Assembly: GCA_900544905.1 (NCBI GenBank) | Contig: UQXF01000078.1 | Coordinates: 1-16,344, forward strand | Source of the DNA: an uncultured Clostridium sp. | GTDB taxonomy: Bacteria > Bacillota > Clostridia > Lachnospirales > Lachnospiraceae | Direction of reading: 5' to 3' | DNA: 16,344 nucleotides | The notes under the pieces: generated by a model | Databases searched by the model: none | What the model was told of the DNA's origin: nothing | Seen by the model: only the letters and a program-made list of their open reading frames with translations | Shown here: one piece after another, positions 1 through 6,234 of the stretch | Position numbering within the stretch: the first letter of the stretch is position 1 | Layout: every line of letters begins with the position of its first letter | Translations under genes and position numbers: made by a program

Positions 1-43
1 ACGCGTAAGATCGTCGGCAGCGTCAGATGTGTATAAGAGACAG
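1..43 (+). other. Nextera i5 adapter remnant (not genomic)
   Basis: Bases 11-24 are the Nextera Read 1 tail TCGTCGGCAGCGTC and bases 25-43 are the 19-bp Tn5 mosaic end AGATGTGTATAAGAGACAG. Bases 3-10, GCGTAAGA, match the Nextera i5 index known as N517/S517, and bases 1-2 fit the end of the P5 oligo. This is library sequence left on the contig. Genomic sequence starts at about base 44, so nothing can be said about what lies to the left in the organism. Confidence 0.97.
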
Positions 44-46
44 TAA

Positions 47-142
47 GGAATCTTCTTCCTTTTTGTAGTAAAATTAAGCTACCAAACAAAAACCATACTA
101 AACAAAAAAGAAGGAGGATTCCCTGTGGTTAATTTTACAACA
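47..142 (+). repeat. Two interleaved inverted repeats over a ribosome binding site
   Basis: Arm A (47-61) pairs with A' (108-122) over 15 positions with one mismatch and two G-U pairs. Arm B (64-77) pairs with B' (129-142) over 14 positions with one mismatch; its core GTAAAATTAA/TTAATTTTAC is perfect. The order A-B-A'-B' means both can form only as a pseudoknot, otherwise as alternatives. A' contains the Shine-Dalgarno AAGGAGGA (111-118) of the small ORF starting at 125, so helix A would hide it. Helix B covers the start of that ORF. This could be a translational control leader or the end region of an insertion sequence. Confidence 0.6.
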
Positions 143-199
143 AATACTTATATTTTAAAAAGAAAAATTCATCAGAAAAGAAACCTTAAAAAAGCTTGA
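125..199 (+). CDS. 24-codon ORF, possible truncated transposase N-terminus
   Basis: A GTG start at 125 follows a strong AAGGAGGA ribosome binding site at 111-118 (spacing 6), and the ORF ends in TGA at 197-199. The peptide begins MVNFTTNTYILKRK and is basic (many Lys/Arg), with no membrane segment. The first 15 or so residues resemble, from memory, the N-terminus of IS4-type DDE transposases of gut Clostridia, so it may be a decayed remnant. A free-standing leader peptide is the alternative. The stop codon overlaps the -35 box of the downstream RNA promoter. There is no proof that it is translated. Confidence 0.35.
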   Translation: MVNFTTNTYILKRKIHQKRNLKKA

Positions 200-223
200 C
201 AACACTTTATATTTACATATAAT
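196..223 (+). promoter_or_regulatory. Consensus sigma-A promoter of the left-edge RNA
   Basis: The -35 box is TTGACA (196-201), the spacer is 16 bp, and the -10 box is TATAAT (218-223); both hexamers match consensus. Transcription is expected to start near 230. No ORF with a ribosome binding site follows before the terminator at 338-366, so the product should be a short non-coding RNA. Confidence 0.75.
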
Positions 224-229
224 GAAGTT

Positions 230-366
230 ACAGAAAGCGTACACTATATCGAATGGAATCTGAGGACGGAACAGGCGGCCGTCACCCTTTGTTAGGAGAT
301 GTGGATTGTCACCCACCCATTCCATTTGATATTTAAAGGCAGGTAACTTCGGTTATCTGCCTTTTT
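230..366 (+). ncRNA. Putative structured small RNA, about 137 nt, unknown family
   Basis: The stretch lies between a consensus promoter (196-223) and a strong intrinsic terminator (338-366). Bases 246-259 pair with 319-332 in a 14-bp helix with a single G-U. Inside are two candidate hairpins: GACGG 265-269 with CCGTC 279-283, and GTGG 301-304 with CCAC 313-316. The middle is more GC-rich than the AT-rich flanks, as is common for structured RNAs. I do not recognise a known riboswitch, 6S, SRP or tmRNA signature. The next gene is convergent, so this is unlikely to be a cis-acting leader; a trans-acting RNA or a decoy is more plausible. The start is inferred from the promoter. Confidence 0.6.
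335..366 (+). terminator. Intrinsic terminator with UUCG tetraloop
   Basis: GGCAGGTAAC (338-347) pairs with GTTATCTGCC (352-361), with one G-U, around a TTCG loop, followed by five T (362-366). The flanking AAA/TTT extends the stem. In the opposite direction it has only a short T run (TTTAAAT), so it may also act weakly for the convergent SIR2 operon, which stops at 383. Confidence 0.88.
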
Positions 367-382
367 CCTTACAATAACATAT

Positions 383-1252
383 TTAAGGTTGTTCCATCAG
401 CAGCTCCAGCACCGCATACGCTTTACGTCCCAATTCCTCCTCCATGGGGATTTCCCGGGCACGCCGGTTTACCTCCTCCGGCAAATCGTATATATCAATT
501 ACCTGTAATCCTCTGTCCTCATAATACCGGTGAAGATACCGTTTACTTGCATGATTACTGCTGGACAGGAAAAAATTCTTATGCATATCTTCCTTCACAT
601 TCATCTCTTTTGCAATAAAATCAATCCAGCTGGTAAAGGTATTCAGATTATAGTCATTTAAAGAATACCCTACAAATAAAAATACATGGTCAATCAGCAG
701 GGATTTCAGAAATGTCTCCATAAGCCGGTGCGTCTCCGAATATTGCAGATAATCGGTTTCCTTAAACACTATATCCTTTATATTGTCAATGTCTCCATGC
801 ATTTTAATCAGATAGTGCTCTGCCTCTGCCCGGAACAAATCTTTATCCTGCCGGATAATTGCATAGTCTGACACCACCTGGTCCATAAGCTTATCATAGT
901 TCGTGGTCACAATGTGCTTGGGATGAATTTTTGCAATCAGCTCATTTAATATATTAGGCACCGCATCAGGAGAAATAATTTTCCTTAGTGTCTCATAATA
1001 TTCCCTGTGTCCATCACTGTCGTCCATTCCATAAAAATACTGGGGAATGCGGATATATTCATTTGTAGACAGACGTTCCACAGGATAACCAATCTTTTCT
1101 GCAAACACCCTGACCATTTGACCCCAGGTCGGAACATTTGAATTTTTTGAAACACCGGCTCCCACAAAGATAACCAGCTTGTTGCGCTTCAGTGAAGACC
1201 GGATATCCTCTATCATTTGATAAAATTCCCTGTCATAATCTGACTGCACCAT
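383..1252 (-). CDS. Standalone SIR2-like domain protein (putative NAD-consuming enzyme)
   Basis: The 289-aa protein carries a SIR2-like fold of the SIR2_2 type. The NAD-binding GAGVS is at 31-35, followed by NVPTW, then TTNYD with the family's conserved Asn at 118, MHGD with His 152, and FVGYSLND at 193-200. Asn and His are the residues used in NAD hydrolysis by bacterial SIR2 defence effectors, and both are present. There is no second recognised domain (no SLOG, TIR, Argonaute or STAND). The C-terminal 80 residues are helical and charged. The start has an AAGGAG site upstream. It is the last gene after the HAD phosphatase, 37 bp downstream, so probably in that operon. NADase activity and any role in phage defence are inferences from the family; a deacylase is less likely. 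Confidence 0.85.
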   Translation of the reverse strand: MVQSDYDREFYQMIEDIRSSLKRNKLVIFVGAGVSKNSNVPTWGQMVRVFAEKIGYPVERLSTNEYIRIPQYFYGMDDSDGHREYYETLRKIISPDAVPNILNELIAKIHPKHIVTTNYDKLMDQVVSDYAIIRQDKDLFRAEAEHYLIKMHGDIDNIKDIVFKETDYLQYSETHRLMETFLKSLLIDHVFLFVGYSLNDYNLNTFTSWIDFIAKEMNVKEDMHKNFFLSSSNHASKRYLHRYYEDRGLQVIDIYDLPEEVNRRAREIPMEEELGRKAYAVLELLMEQP

Positions 1253-1289
1253 TTTCTTCTCCTTTTACCTGCCTGCTGCTATAAGCTTC

Positions 1290-1955
1290 CTATTTTCCCA
1301 CATAATAAATATCCTCTGGCTTTTCCACAATCCAGTCTGCCCCTGCTGCCTCTAGCTCTTCCCTGTCTCCATAGCCAAACAGTACGCCTATGGAAGCAAT
1401 ATGGTTTTCCTTTGCGCCATCTATATCGTGATGGCGGTCACCAACCATAACAGACTCATGTTTCAGCGTTTCCAGATTTTGTCCGCTCTGTCCGGCATAA
1501 TTGGAAAGCGCATAATAAATAACCTTCCCCTTTGTATTCCGTATGCCCTCCAAATCACTGCCCGCAATCAGGTCAAAATACTGTGACAGGTCAAAATGCT
1601 CTAAAATCTGCTTTGCAAACACCTCCGGCTTTGAAGTTGCCAGAAGTATTTTCCTGCCTGCATTCCGCAACTGCTGCAACAGCTCTGGTATGCCGTCATA
1701 GACACGATTTTCAAAAATTCCTTTATCCCGATAGTATTCCCGGTAATATGCCACTGCCTGTTCCGCCTTTTCTTCATCAAAGCCGTAAAACTCCATAAAA
1801 GAGTCCCTCAATGGAGGTCCGATAAATCGATAAAGGGAGGAGCGTTCCTCCACTTCAATCCCAAACCTTTCCAATGCATACATTACTGAGTTGGTAATCC
1901 CAATCCCCGGGTCTGTCAATGTTCCGTCTAAATCAAATAATACCGTATTGTACAT
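1290..1955 (-). CDS. HAD-superfamily hydrolase, phosphoglycolate phosphatase-like
   Basis: The 221-aa protein shows all four HAD motifs. Motif I is FDLDGTLTD with nucleophile Asp 8 and acid/base Asp 10, motif II is LATSKP near 105-110, the motif III lysine lies near 142-144 in TKGK, and motif IV is GDRHHD at 172-177. The IGPPLRDSF stretch (45-53) and the helical cap between motifs I and II place it in subfamily IA, close to Gph/PNT-like phosphatases. The substrate cannot be read from sequence; small phosphate esters or nucleotides are likely. The start has AGGAG six bases upstream. It follows the thioesterase by 30 bp and precedes the SIR2 gene by 37 bp, suggesting one transcript. Confidence 0.9.
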   Translation of the reverse strand: MYNTVLFDLDGTLTDPGIGITNSVMYALERFGIEVEERSSLYRFIGPPLRDSFMEFYGFDEEKAEQAVAYYREYYRDKGIFENRVYDGIPELLQQLRNAGRKILLATSKPEVFAKQILEHFDLSQYFDLIAGSDLEGIRNTKGKVIYYALSNYAGQSGQNLETLKHESVMVGDRHHDIDGAKENHIASIGVLFGYGDREELEAAGADWIVEKPEDIYYVGK

Positions 1956-1985
1956 TTTGAACTCCTGTCTTTATCCCAATAAGCT

Positions 1986-2459
1986 CTAGTATCCTTCCCT
2001 GCGCCGTTCCAGGCGGTTTTGTTTGCGTAAAACTGCGCCCTCCCACTCCGCCTTCTGGCTCTCAGTCTCTACAATCAGCGGGGGAACCTTAACCGGACGG
2101 TTATTTTTCCCCATCGCCACCATAACAAAATAGGCACGGTTAATAGGCCGGCGCATACCTTCCATATCCTCGATATAGGTATCTATCCTGACTTCCATGG
2201 ACGTATTTCCGGTATAGGTAACATACCCGATTAGCACCAGCAGGTCATTTACATATGCCCCTGCCTTGAAATTCAGATTATCAATAGCAGCAGTGGTAAC
2301 ATTGGCGGTCTGACAATGCCTTTTTGCAACAATACCTGCCAGTTCATCAATCATCTGCAAAAGAGCACCCCCAAACAATCTTCCGGCACCATTCAAATCC
2401 TTCGGATGGACTACATGCATTTTCTCTGTTCTTGAAAAGTCTACGGTTCTGCCTTCCAT
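1986..2459 (-). CDS. Acyl-CoA thioesterase, hotdog fold
   Basis: The 157-aa protein has the YciA/BACH-type signature: HPKDLNGAGRLFGG (18-31), then LLQMIDELAG with the likely catalytic Asp 38. This is followed by a beta-sheet rich region and a basic C-terminal tail (RKQNRLERRREGY). The family hydrolyses acyl-CoA to free acid and CoA in the cytoplasm. The length is normal for a single-hotdog enzyme. The start is set by AAGGAG six bases upstream. It is the first gene of the apparent thioesterase-HAD-SIR2 operon. Chain-length preference cannot be inferred. Confidence 0.88.
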   Translation of the reverse strand: MEGRTVDFSRTEKMHVVHPKDLNGAGRLFGGALLQMIDELAGIVAKRHCQTANVTTAAIDNLNFKAGAYVNDLLVLIGYVTYTGNTSMEVRIDTYIEDMEGMRRPINRAYFVMVAMGKNNRPVKVPPLIVETESQKAEWEGAVLRKQNRLERRREGY

Positions 2460-2518
2460 AAATATCTCCTTATTATACCCTTTTGATAAACAGCCCTTTC
2501 AGGCAGGGATTTTTTATT

Positions 2519-2548
2519 ATCATACCACAAATCACATGCACCCGTAAA
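2519..2548 (-). promoter_or_regulatory. Probable promoter of the thioesterase operon
   Basis: On the minus strand an extended -10 element TGG-TATGAT (-10 at 2519-2524) follows TTTACG (2543-2548) at 18 bp. The TG dinucleotide compensates for a poor -35. Transcription would begin near 2512, giving a leader of about 50 nt. A closer TATAAT (minus strand, directly before the ribosome binding site) was considered, but it would start transcription inside or past that site. Confidence 0.45.
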
Positions 2549-2561
2549 CCAGATACATTCA

Positions 2562-3395
2562 TCAAAAGGATACAATCACACCGCCGTCATTGGCATACAG
2601 GGAACTGATTCCTCTTGTATCAATTATCATGGACTCTTTAAAATGATACCGTTCCATCAGCTCCTTTTCCACCTCCTTCGCCCGTTCATAGCAGTTACAA
2701 TTGGCTATAATGACGGTTTTTTCCGTGAGATTTTCTCCCACCTCTCCGACAAAATCCACCATCTTTCCCAGTGCCTTTTTAATCCCTCTCGCCTGCCCTG
2801 CCTGGGCAATACTTCCATCCACCGCCTTCATATAGGGCTTAATATTAAGGGCAGATGCCACTAATGCCTTAACACCAGTCAGACGTCCATTCTTGCGGAG
2901 GGTTTCCAGAGATTCCAGCACAAAGGTCGTCTGCATTTTCTCACGGAATGCAGTAACCTTTTCTACAATCTTTTCAAACTCCATTCCCGATAAGGCATAT
3001 TGCTCAATCAGATGCGCCAGAAGCAGTTGTCCACTGGAGGCTGATTTGGAATCAAATACATGTATTTTCGTATCAGGATGCTCCTCCTGATACATTCTTT
3101 TTGCCAGCTGGGCACTGTTATAGGAACCGCTAAGCTGGGCAGAAAGCGTCACCACATAAATATTTTCTGCATCCTCAAAGCTTTCCATGTAAGTTTCCGG
3201 TGATGGACATGCCGATTTGGGACATCCCTGATATTCTGCTACCCTCTTTAAAAAATCTGCCTGGTCAAAGCTCTCATCATCCACTATCTCATAGTTGTCC
3301 ACATCAATTGTCAGGGGAACAGATACAATATAATCTTTCTCTAAATCTTCCGGTATAAAATCCGTGCAGCTGTCGCCAATAATCTTAAATTTCAT
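2562..3395 (-). CDS. DegV family fatty-acid-binding protein
   Basis: The 277-aa protein begins MKFKIIGDSCTDFIPED, the N-terminal pattern of DegV proteins. It also carries the SAQLSGSYNSA motif (about 104-114) and a C-terminal half ending in YANDGGVIVSF, again typical. DegV/FakB proteins bind a single fatty acid and, in Gram-positives, present it to the kinase FakA for phosphorylation and entry into lipid synthesis. Whether this paralogue partners FakA is unknown; no fakA is nearby. The length is normal. The start has GAGGAT upstream. It is transcribed alone from the promoter at 3460-3488. No clear terminator separates it from the thioesterase gene. Confidence 0.93.
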   Translation of the reverse strand: MKFKIIGDSCTDFIPEDLEKDYIVSVPLTIDVDNYEIVDDESFDQADFLKRVAEYQGCPKSACPSPETYMESFEDAENIYVVTLSAQLSGSYNSAQLAKRMYQEEHPDTKIHVFDSKSASSGQLLLAHLIEQYALSGMEFEKIVEKVTAFREKMQTTFVLESLETLRKNGRLTGVKALVASALNIKPYMKAVDGSIAQAGQARGIKKALGKMVDFVGEVGENLTEKTVIIANCNCYERAKEVEKELMERYHFKESMIIDTRGISSLYANDGGVIVSF

Positions 3396-3429
3396 AATTA
3401 CATCCTCACAATTCCGTTTTGTTTTACCT

Positions 3430-3446
3430 AACTATCACACATAGTT
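3430..3446. promoter_or_regulatory. Small palindrome at the degV-family transcript start
   Basis: AACTAT and ATAGTT form perfect 6-bp arms around a 5-bp centre. The site lies about 7 to 23 bases downstream of the predicted start of the DegV transcript, a position where a repressor would block elongation. It is a candidate operator only; no matching site was seen elsewhere in the window. Confidence 0.3.
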
Positions 3447-3459
3447 TTGTTTACTACAT

Positions 3460-3488
3460 ATGATAGCATGTTATACATCTTTTGTGAA
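3460..3488 (-). promoter_or_regulatory. Promoter of the DegV-family gene
   Basis: TTCACA (-35, 3483-3488) and TATCAT (-10, 3460-3465) are 17 bp apart, each one base off consensus. The -10 is preceded by TGC, an extended -10 element. The predicted start near 3453 leaves a leader of about 57 nt. Confidence 0.65.
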
Positions 3489-3586
3489 GTATTATTTTCT
3501 ATAAACCTTCCATTATGGCTAAGCCGGTTCTTTCTCTGCGTTTTCTATAAGTATTGCTTTTCCGGAATATTTTTAAACCGGATTCT

Positions 3587-4918
3587 TTATTTTTCCGTAC
3601 CCTTATCCCTTTTCCACTCCAATATAGCCTCTAACCGTTGTCTCACCTGTCTTTCCTGCCCCTGCTCCGTAGGCTCATAGTACCGCCTGTCCGCCAATGC
3701 GTCCGGCAGGCACTGCATTTTTGTCAGCTTCTCTTCCGTATCATGGGCATAAATGTAGCCTTTTCCGTAATTCATTTCCTTCATCAGATTCGTTGGTGCA
3801 TTGCAAATATGTAATGGGACCGGTTCTGCCGGCAGCTCCTTTACATCCCTCTTTACCTCCTCACAAGCCCGGTAAAGTGCGTTGGACTTCGGTGCCATAG
3901 ACAGATACACCACTGCATGGGTTAAATGTACATCACATTCCGGCATTCCCAGAAAATGACACGCCTGATAAGCAGCCACCGCCACCTGCAACGCATTGGA
4001 ATCCGCCATACCCACATCCTCACTGGCAAAACGCACCAGACGTCTTGCAATATACAAAGGGTCCTCTCCACCGTCCAGCATACGGCACATCCAGTAAACT
4101 GCCGCATCCGGGTCACTGTTACGCATGGACTTATGAAGGGCAGATATCAAATTGTAATGTTCTTCCCCATTCTTATCATATAACAGAGAACGCCGGTTCA
4201 TGCATTGCCCAAGTACTTCCTCGTCCACACACAACACTCCGTCCTCATTCATCCGCCCATTAAACACAGCTATCTCCAGGGTATTCAGTGCAGTTCTCGC
4301 ATCTCCATTGGAAAACCTTGCAATTGCTGATAAATGGGAATCCTCTATAGAAATCCGCATATTGCCAAGTCCTTTGGGACTTTCCAATGCATGCTGTAAA
4401 AGCTTTGTCAAATCGTCCTCCTCTAATGCCTTCAGAATAAATACCTTACACCGGGAAAGCAGCGCAGAGTTGATTTCAAAGGAAGGATTCTCTGTTGTCG
4501 CTCCCACCAGAATGATGCTTCCCTTTTCCACAAAAGGCAGAAATGCATCCTGCTGTGCCTTGTTAAACCGGTGAATCTCATCGGCAAACAGCAGGGTCCG
4601 GATTCCCATCCGGCGGTTTGCCTCCGCCTGGTTCATTACCTCCTTTACTTCCTTAATTCCACTGGTTACTGCACTGAATTCCACAAATTCCGCCTTCGTC
4701 TGCCTTGCGATAATCCGGGCTAATGTAGTCTTGCCTACTCCCGGAGGGCCCCAGAAAATCATAGAGGATATCTGGTCCTTTTCAATTAACTGCCGCAGAA
4801 GCTTCCCCTCTCCAATCAGGTGCTTCTGTCCAACATATTCATCCAGATTATCCGGTCTTAAACGGCTTGCCAGCGGTGCTGTCTTTTCTCTATTATCAAA
4901 TAAGCTTAATTGTTCCAT
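3587..4918 (-). CDS. rarA: Replication-associated recombination protein RarA (MgsA)
   Basis: The 443-aa AAA+ ATPase has Walker A GPPGVGKT (57-64), Walker B LLFADEIHRF (109-118) and sensor 1 VGATTENPSF (138-147), with LLSRC (153-157) near the arginine-finger region. The C-terminal half is typical of the MgsA tetramerisation and winged-helix regions. RarA acts at stalled replication forks with SSB and the replisome. The N-terminus, MEQLSLF, contains a QLSLF peptide that fits the beta sliding-clamp binding motif. The start is supported by an AGAGGA site. An SOS-box-like palindrome sits on its transcription start (4964-4977), so induction by DNA damage is likely. Confidence 0.96.
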   Translation of the reverse strand: MEQLSLFDNREKTAPLASRLRPDNLDEYVGQKHLIGEGKLLRQLIEKDQISSMIFWGPPGVGKTTLARIIARQTKAEFVEFSAVTSGIKEVKEVMNQAEANRRMGIRTLLFADEIHRFNKAQQDAFLPFVEKGSIILVGATTENPSFEINSALLSRCKVFILKALEEDDLTKLLQHALESPKGLGNMRISIEDSHLSAIARFSNGDARTALNTLEIAVFNGRMNEDGVLCVDEEVLGQCMNRRSLLYDKNGEEHYNLISALHKSMRNSDPDAAVYWMCRMLDGGEDPLYIARRLVRFASEDVGMADSNALQVAVAAYQACHFLGMPECDVHLTHAVVYLSMAPKSNALYRACEEVKRDVKELPAEPVPLHICNAPTNLMKEMNYGKGYIYAHDTEEKLTKMQCLPDALADRRYYEPTEQGQERQVRQRLEAILEWKRDKGTEK

Positions 4919-4963
4919 GGTAATTTATCCTCTTCATTTTATCGATACTATATCTATCCGCAA

Positions 4964-4977
4964 AGAACAAATGTTCT
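4964..4977 (-). promoter_or_regulatory. LexA (SOS) box at rarA
   Basis: The minus-strand sequence AGAACATTTGTTCT contains a perfect GAAC-N4-GTTC, the core of the Gram-positive LexA operator. It covers roughly +1 to +13 of the predicted rarA transcript, where bound LexA would block RNA polymerase. No second copy of the N4-spaced form was noticed in the window, including in front of the Y-family polymerase. Confidence 0.72.
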
Positions 4978-4982
4978 ATTTA

Positions 4983-5011
4983 ATCTTAACATGTATCTTT
5001 TCAAATTGCAA
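4983..5011 (-). promoter_or_regulatory. Promoter of rarA
   Basis: TTGCAA (-35, 5006-5011) and TAAGAT (-10, 4983-4988) are separated by 17 bp on the minus strand. Transcription should start near 4976, inside the SOS box. Confidence 0.6.
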
Positions 5012-5080
5012 CCTCTAACAAACCCTTAAGTGGCTTCGAATTGCCAGATGTCAGGATTTCTAAAACCAGCAACAGTTCCA

Positions 5081-5124
5081 TAAAACAGAAAACAGGCCCT
5101 GTCTTCAAAGCCTGCTCCCTGTTT
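5081..5124 (-). terminator. Probable terminator of the MerR gene
   Basis: On the minus strand AAACAGG (5118-5124) and CCTGTTT (5090-5096) form a stem. A competing inner pairing AGGC/GCCT is possible, and the stem is followed by the T-rich TTCTGTTTTA. The long loop makes it less certain than a textbook terminator. Confidence 0.45.
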
Positions 5125-5133
5125 CACTCTTCC

Positions 5134-5982
5134 CTATTCCTTATAAAATTCATAAGCTGCAGCAGCAAAAAAGTCTGCTATGCCAGCAACATATTGCTTT
5201 TCCAATGCCTTTTTCATTTTACCGTCATCCCGATAGGCAACTGCCAAGTTCAAAACTAATGCTTTTACATCCTTCATCTGATAAAACTGTTTCGTGACAA
5301 AGTCATATTCCCCTATTATTTCCTTTACTTCAAAAGAGGAAACATCTTCTCCCTGTTTTTTCGCCAATTTCTTCATAATTGCATCTAAACGGTTCTGGTA
5401 GGCACGCATAAGCTCAGGGTTACCTGGTTTCTTCGAAGCTTCTATTGCACTTTCCTTATCACCATACCATTCTACTATCTTCTTGAAATTCTTTTGTGCC
5501 TGTTCTGTAGAAGCAGACGCCAGATAGTGTTTCTGAAACTCCTCCATACTTCCATAATGCTCAATGAATATCTGCTTCGATTCCTCTGTCATATTGGAAA
5601 CCATTGCCTGATACATTTCCTCAATCTCTGACTTGCTAAATACTTCAAAATCCATTCTATTTACTCCTTTCAAAATGTCATCAATGCTGGATATCAAACG
5701 CACCAACCGTTCTTTTTTCAATTCCAGCATTTGCCGCTGACTTCTTAAAATCTGCTTTTCATCAAGTCCAGGATTGTCCAGTATGGATTTGATTTCTTTA
5801 AGAGGTACATCAAATTCCCGGAAGAACAGTATCTGCTGCAACCGTTCTAAGGCTTTATCGTCATAAAGCCGGTACCCCGCTTCACTGCATTCTGTCGGTT
5901 TTAACAGACCGATTTCATCATAATAGTGAAGCGTGCGCACGCTGATACCTGTTAGATTGGATACTTCTTTTACTGTTCGCAT
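5134..5982 (-). CDS. MerR-family regulator with TipAS-like ligand-binding domain
   Basis: The 282-aa protein starts MRTVKEVSNLTGISV, a MerR winged helix-turn-helix with RTLHYYDEIGLL and GYRLYDD (residues 1-70). A dimerisation coiled coil follows to about 117, and then a helical TipAS-like domain (about 140-280) with HYGSMEEFQKHYL. TipAS domains bind peptide antibiotics or other bulky drugs and turn the regulator into an activator. The start at 5982 is set by AGGAGGT seven bases upstream. An upstream in-frame ATG at 6015 lies inside the -10 box and would not be in the transcript. The promoter has the 19-bp spacer of MerR-controlled promoters, so autoregulation is likely. No efflux or resistance gene is adjacent. 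Confidence 0.9.
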   Translation of the reverse strand: MRTVKEVSNLTGISVRTLHYYDEIGLLKPTECSEAGYRLYDDKALERLQQILFFREFDVPLKEIKSILDNPGLDEKQILRSQRQMLELKKERLVRLISSIDDILKGVNRMDFEVFSKSEIEEMYQAMVSNMTEESKQIFIEHYGSMEEFQKHYLASASTEQAQKNFKKIVEWYGDKESAIEASKKPGNPELMRAYQNRLDAIMKKLAKKQGEDVSSFEVKEIIGEYDFVTKQFYQMKDVKALVLNLAVAYRDDGKMKKALEKQYVAGIADFFAAAAYEFYKE

Positions 5983-6010
5983 TGTGTGACCTCCTGTCCT
6001 TGATATAGCC

Positions 6011-6041
6011 ATCATAATCTATGACGTTCCGTGAGAGTCAA
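6011..6041 (-). promoter_or_regulatory. MerR-type promoter with 19-bp spacer (autoregulatory)
   Basis: TTGACT (-35, 6036-6041) and TATGAT (-10, 6011-6016) are 19 bp apart. That over-long spacing is used by MerR proteins, which twist the DNA to activate. The spacer carries an imperfect dyad centred near CACGGAACGT. The predicted start, near 6004, leaves a leader of about 20 nt containing the ribosome binding site. Confidence 0.7.
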
Positions 6042-6081
6042 GGATTTTTTCTGCATTCCACCCTGTTTTTTCCACGCAAAT

Positions 6082-6124
6082 AAAAAAGAGTCAATGGAGT
6101 GTGATTTGCACTATCCATTGTCTC
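6082..6124 (-). terminator. Intrinsic terminator of the second small RNA
   Basis: On the minus strand CAATGGA (6114-6120) pairs with TCCATTG (6092-6098). GAG/CTC below it, across one mismatch, and GTG/CAC above it extend the helix. Six T follow immediately (6082-6087). It would also stop read-through from uppS before merR. Confidence 0.85.
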
Positions 6125-6229
6125 TATATTAATCGTCAGCCGCCGCGTGTTCCTCCGGGAAAATCTATACTTGAACCGAGACACCGGCGATACATTGTAA
6201 CAATGCACTCCTCCCGGAACTGACGATAT
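6082..6229 (-). ncRNA. Putative structured small RNA with possible pseudoknot, about 148 nt
   Basis: This minus-strand RNA has its own promoter (6235-6263) and terminator (6082-6124). An 8-bp perfect closing helix joins 6220-6227 to 6132-6139. Inside, GTTC/GAAC plus CGGGA/TCCCG form a bulged helix, and CATTG-TTA-CAATG makes a hairpin. A segment reading CGCCGGTGT can pair with ACACGCGGCG beyond the bulged helix, which would create a pseudoknot. An open frame (6038-6235) spans it but has no ribosome binding site and ends beyond the terminator. I do not recognise an Rfam family. It lies between the UppS-like gene and merR; merR has its own promoter, so this looks like a free-standing RNA. Confidence 0.62.
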
Positions 6230-6234
6230 ATACA

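Noticed and set aside
224..350. Antiterminator pairing between GAAGTTAC (224-231) and GTAACTTC (343-350)
   Set aside because: The complementarity is perfect over 8 bases, but the left element lies between the -10 box and the predicted transcript start, so most of it should not be in the RNA. It would matter only if transcription starts unusually early.
2488..2520. Plus-strand terminator-like CCCT-N7-AGGG followed by six T
   Set aside because: Only a 4-bp stem, and no plus-strand gene lies upstream to be terminated.
4200..4574. 124-codon plus-strand ORF opposite rarA
   Set aside because: Antisense shadow of the conserved AAA+ domain; no start signals.
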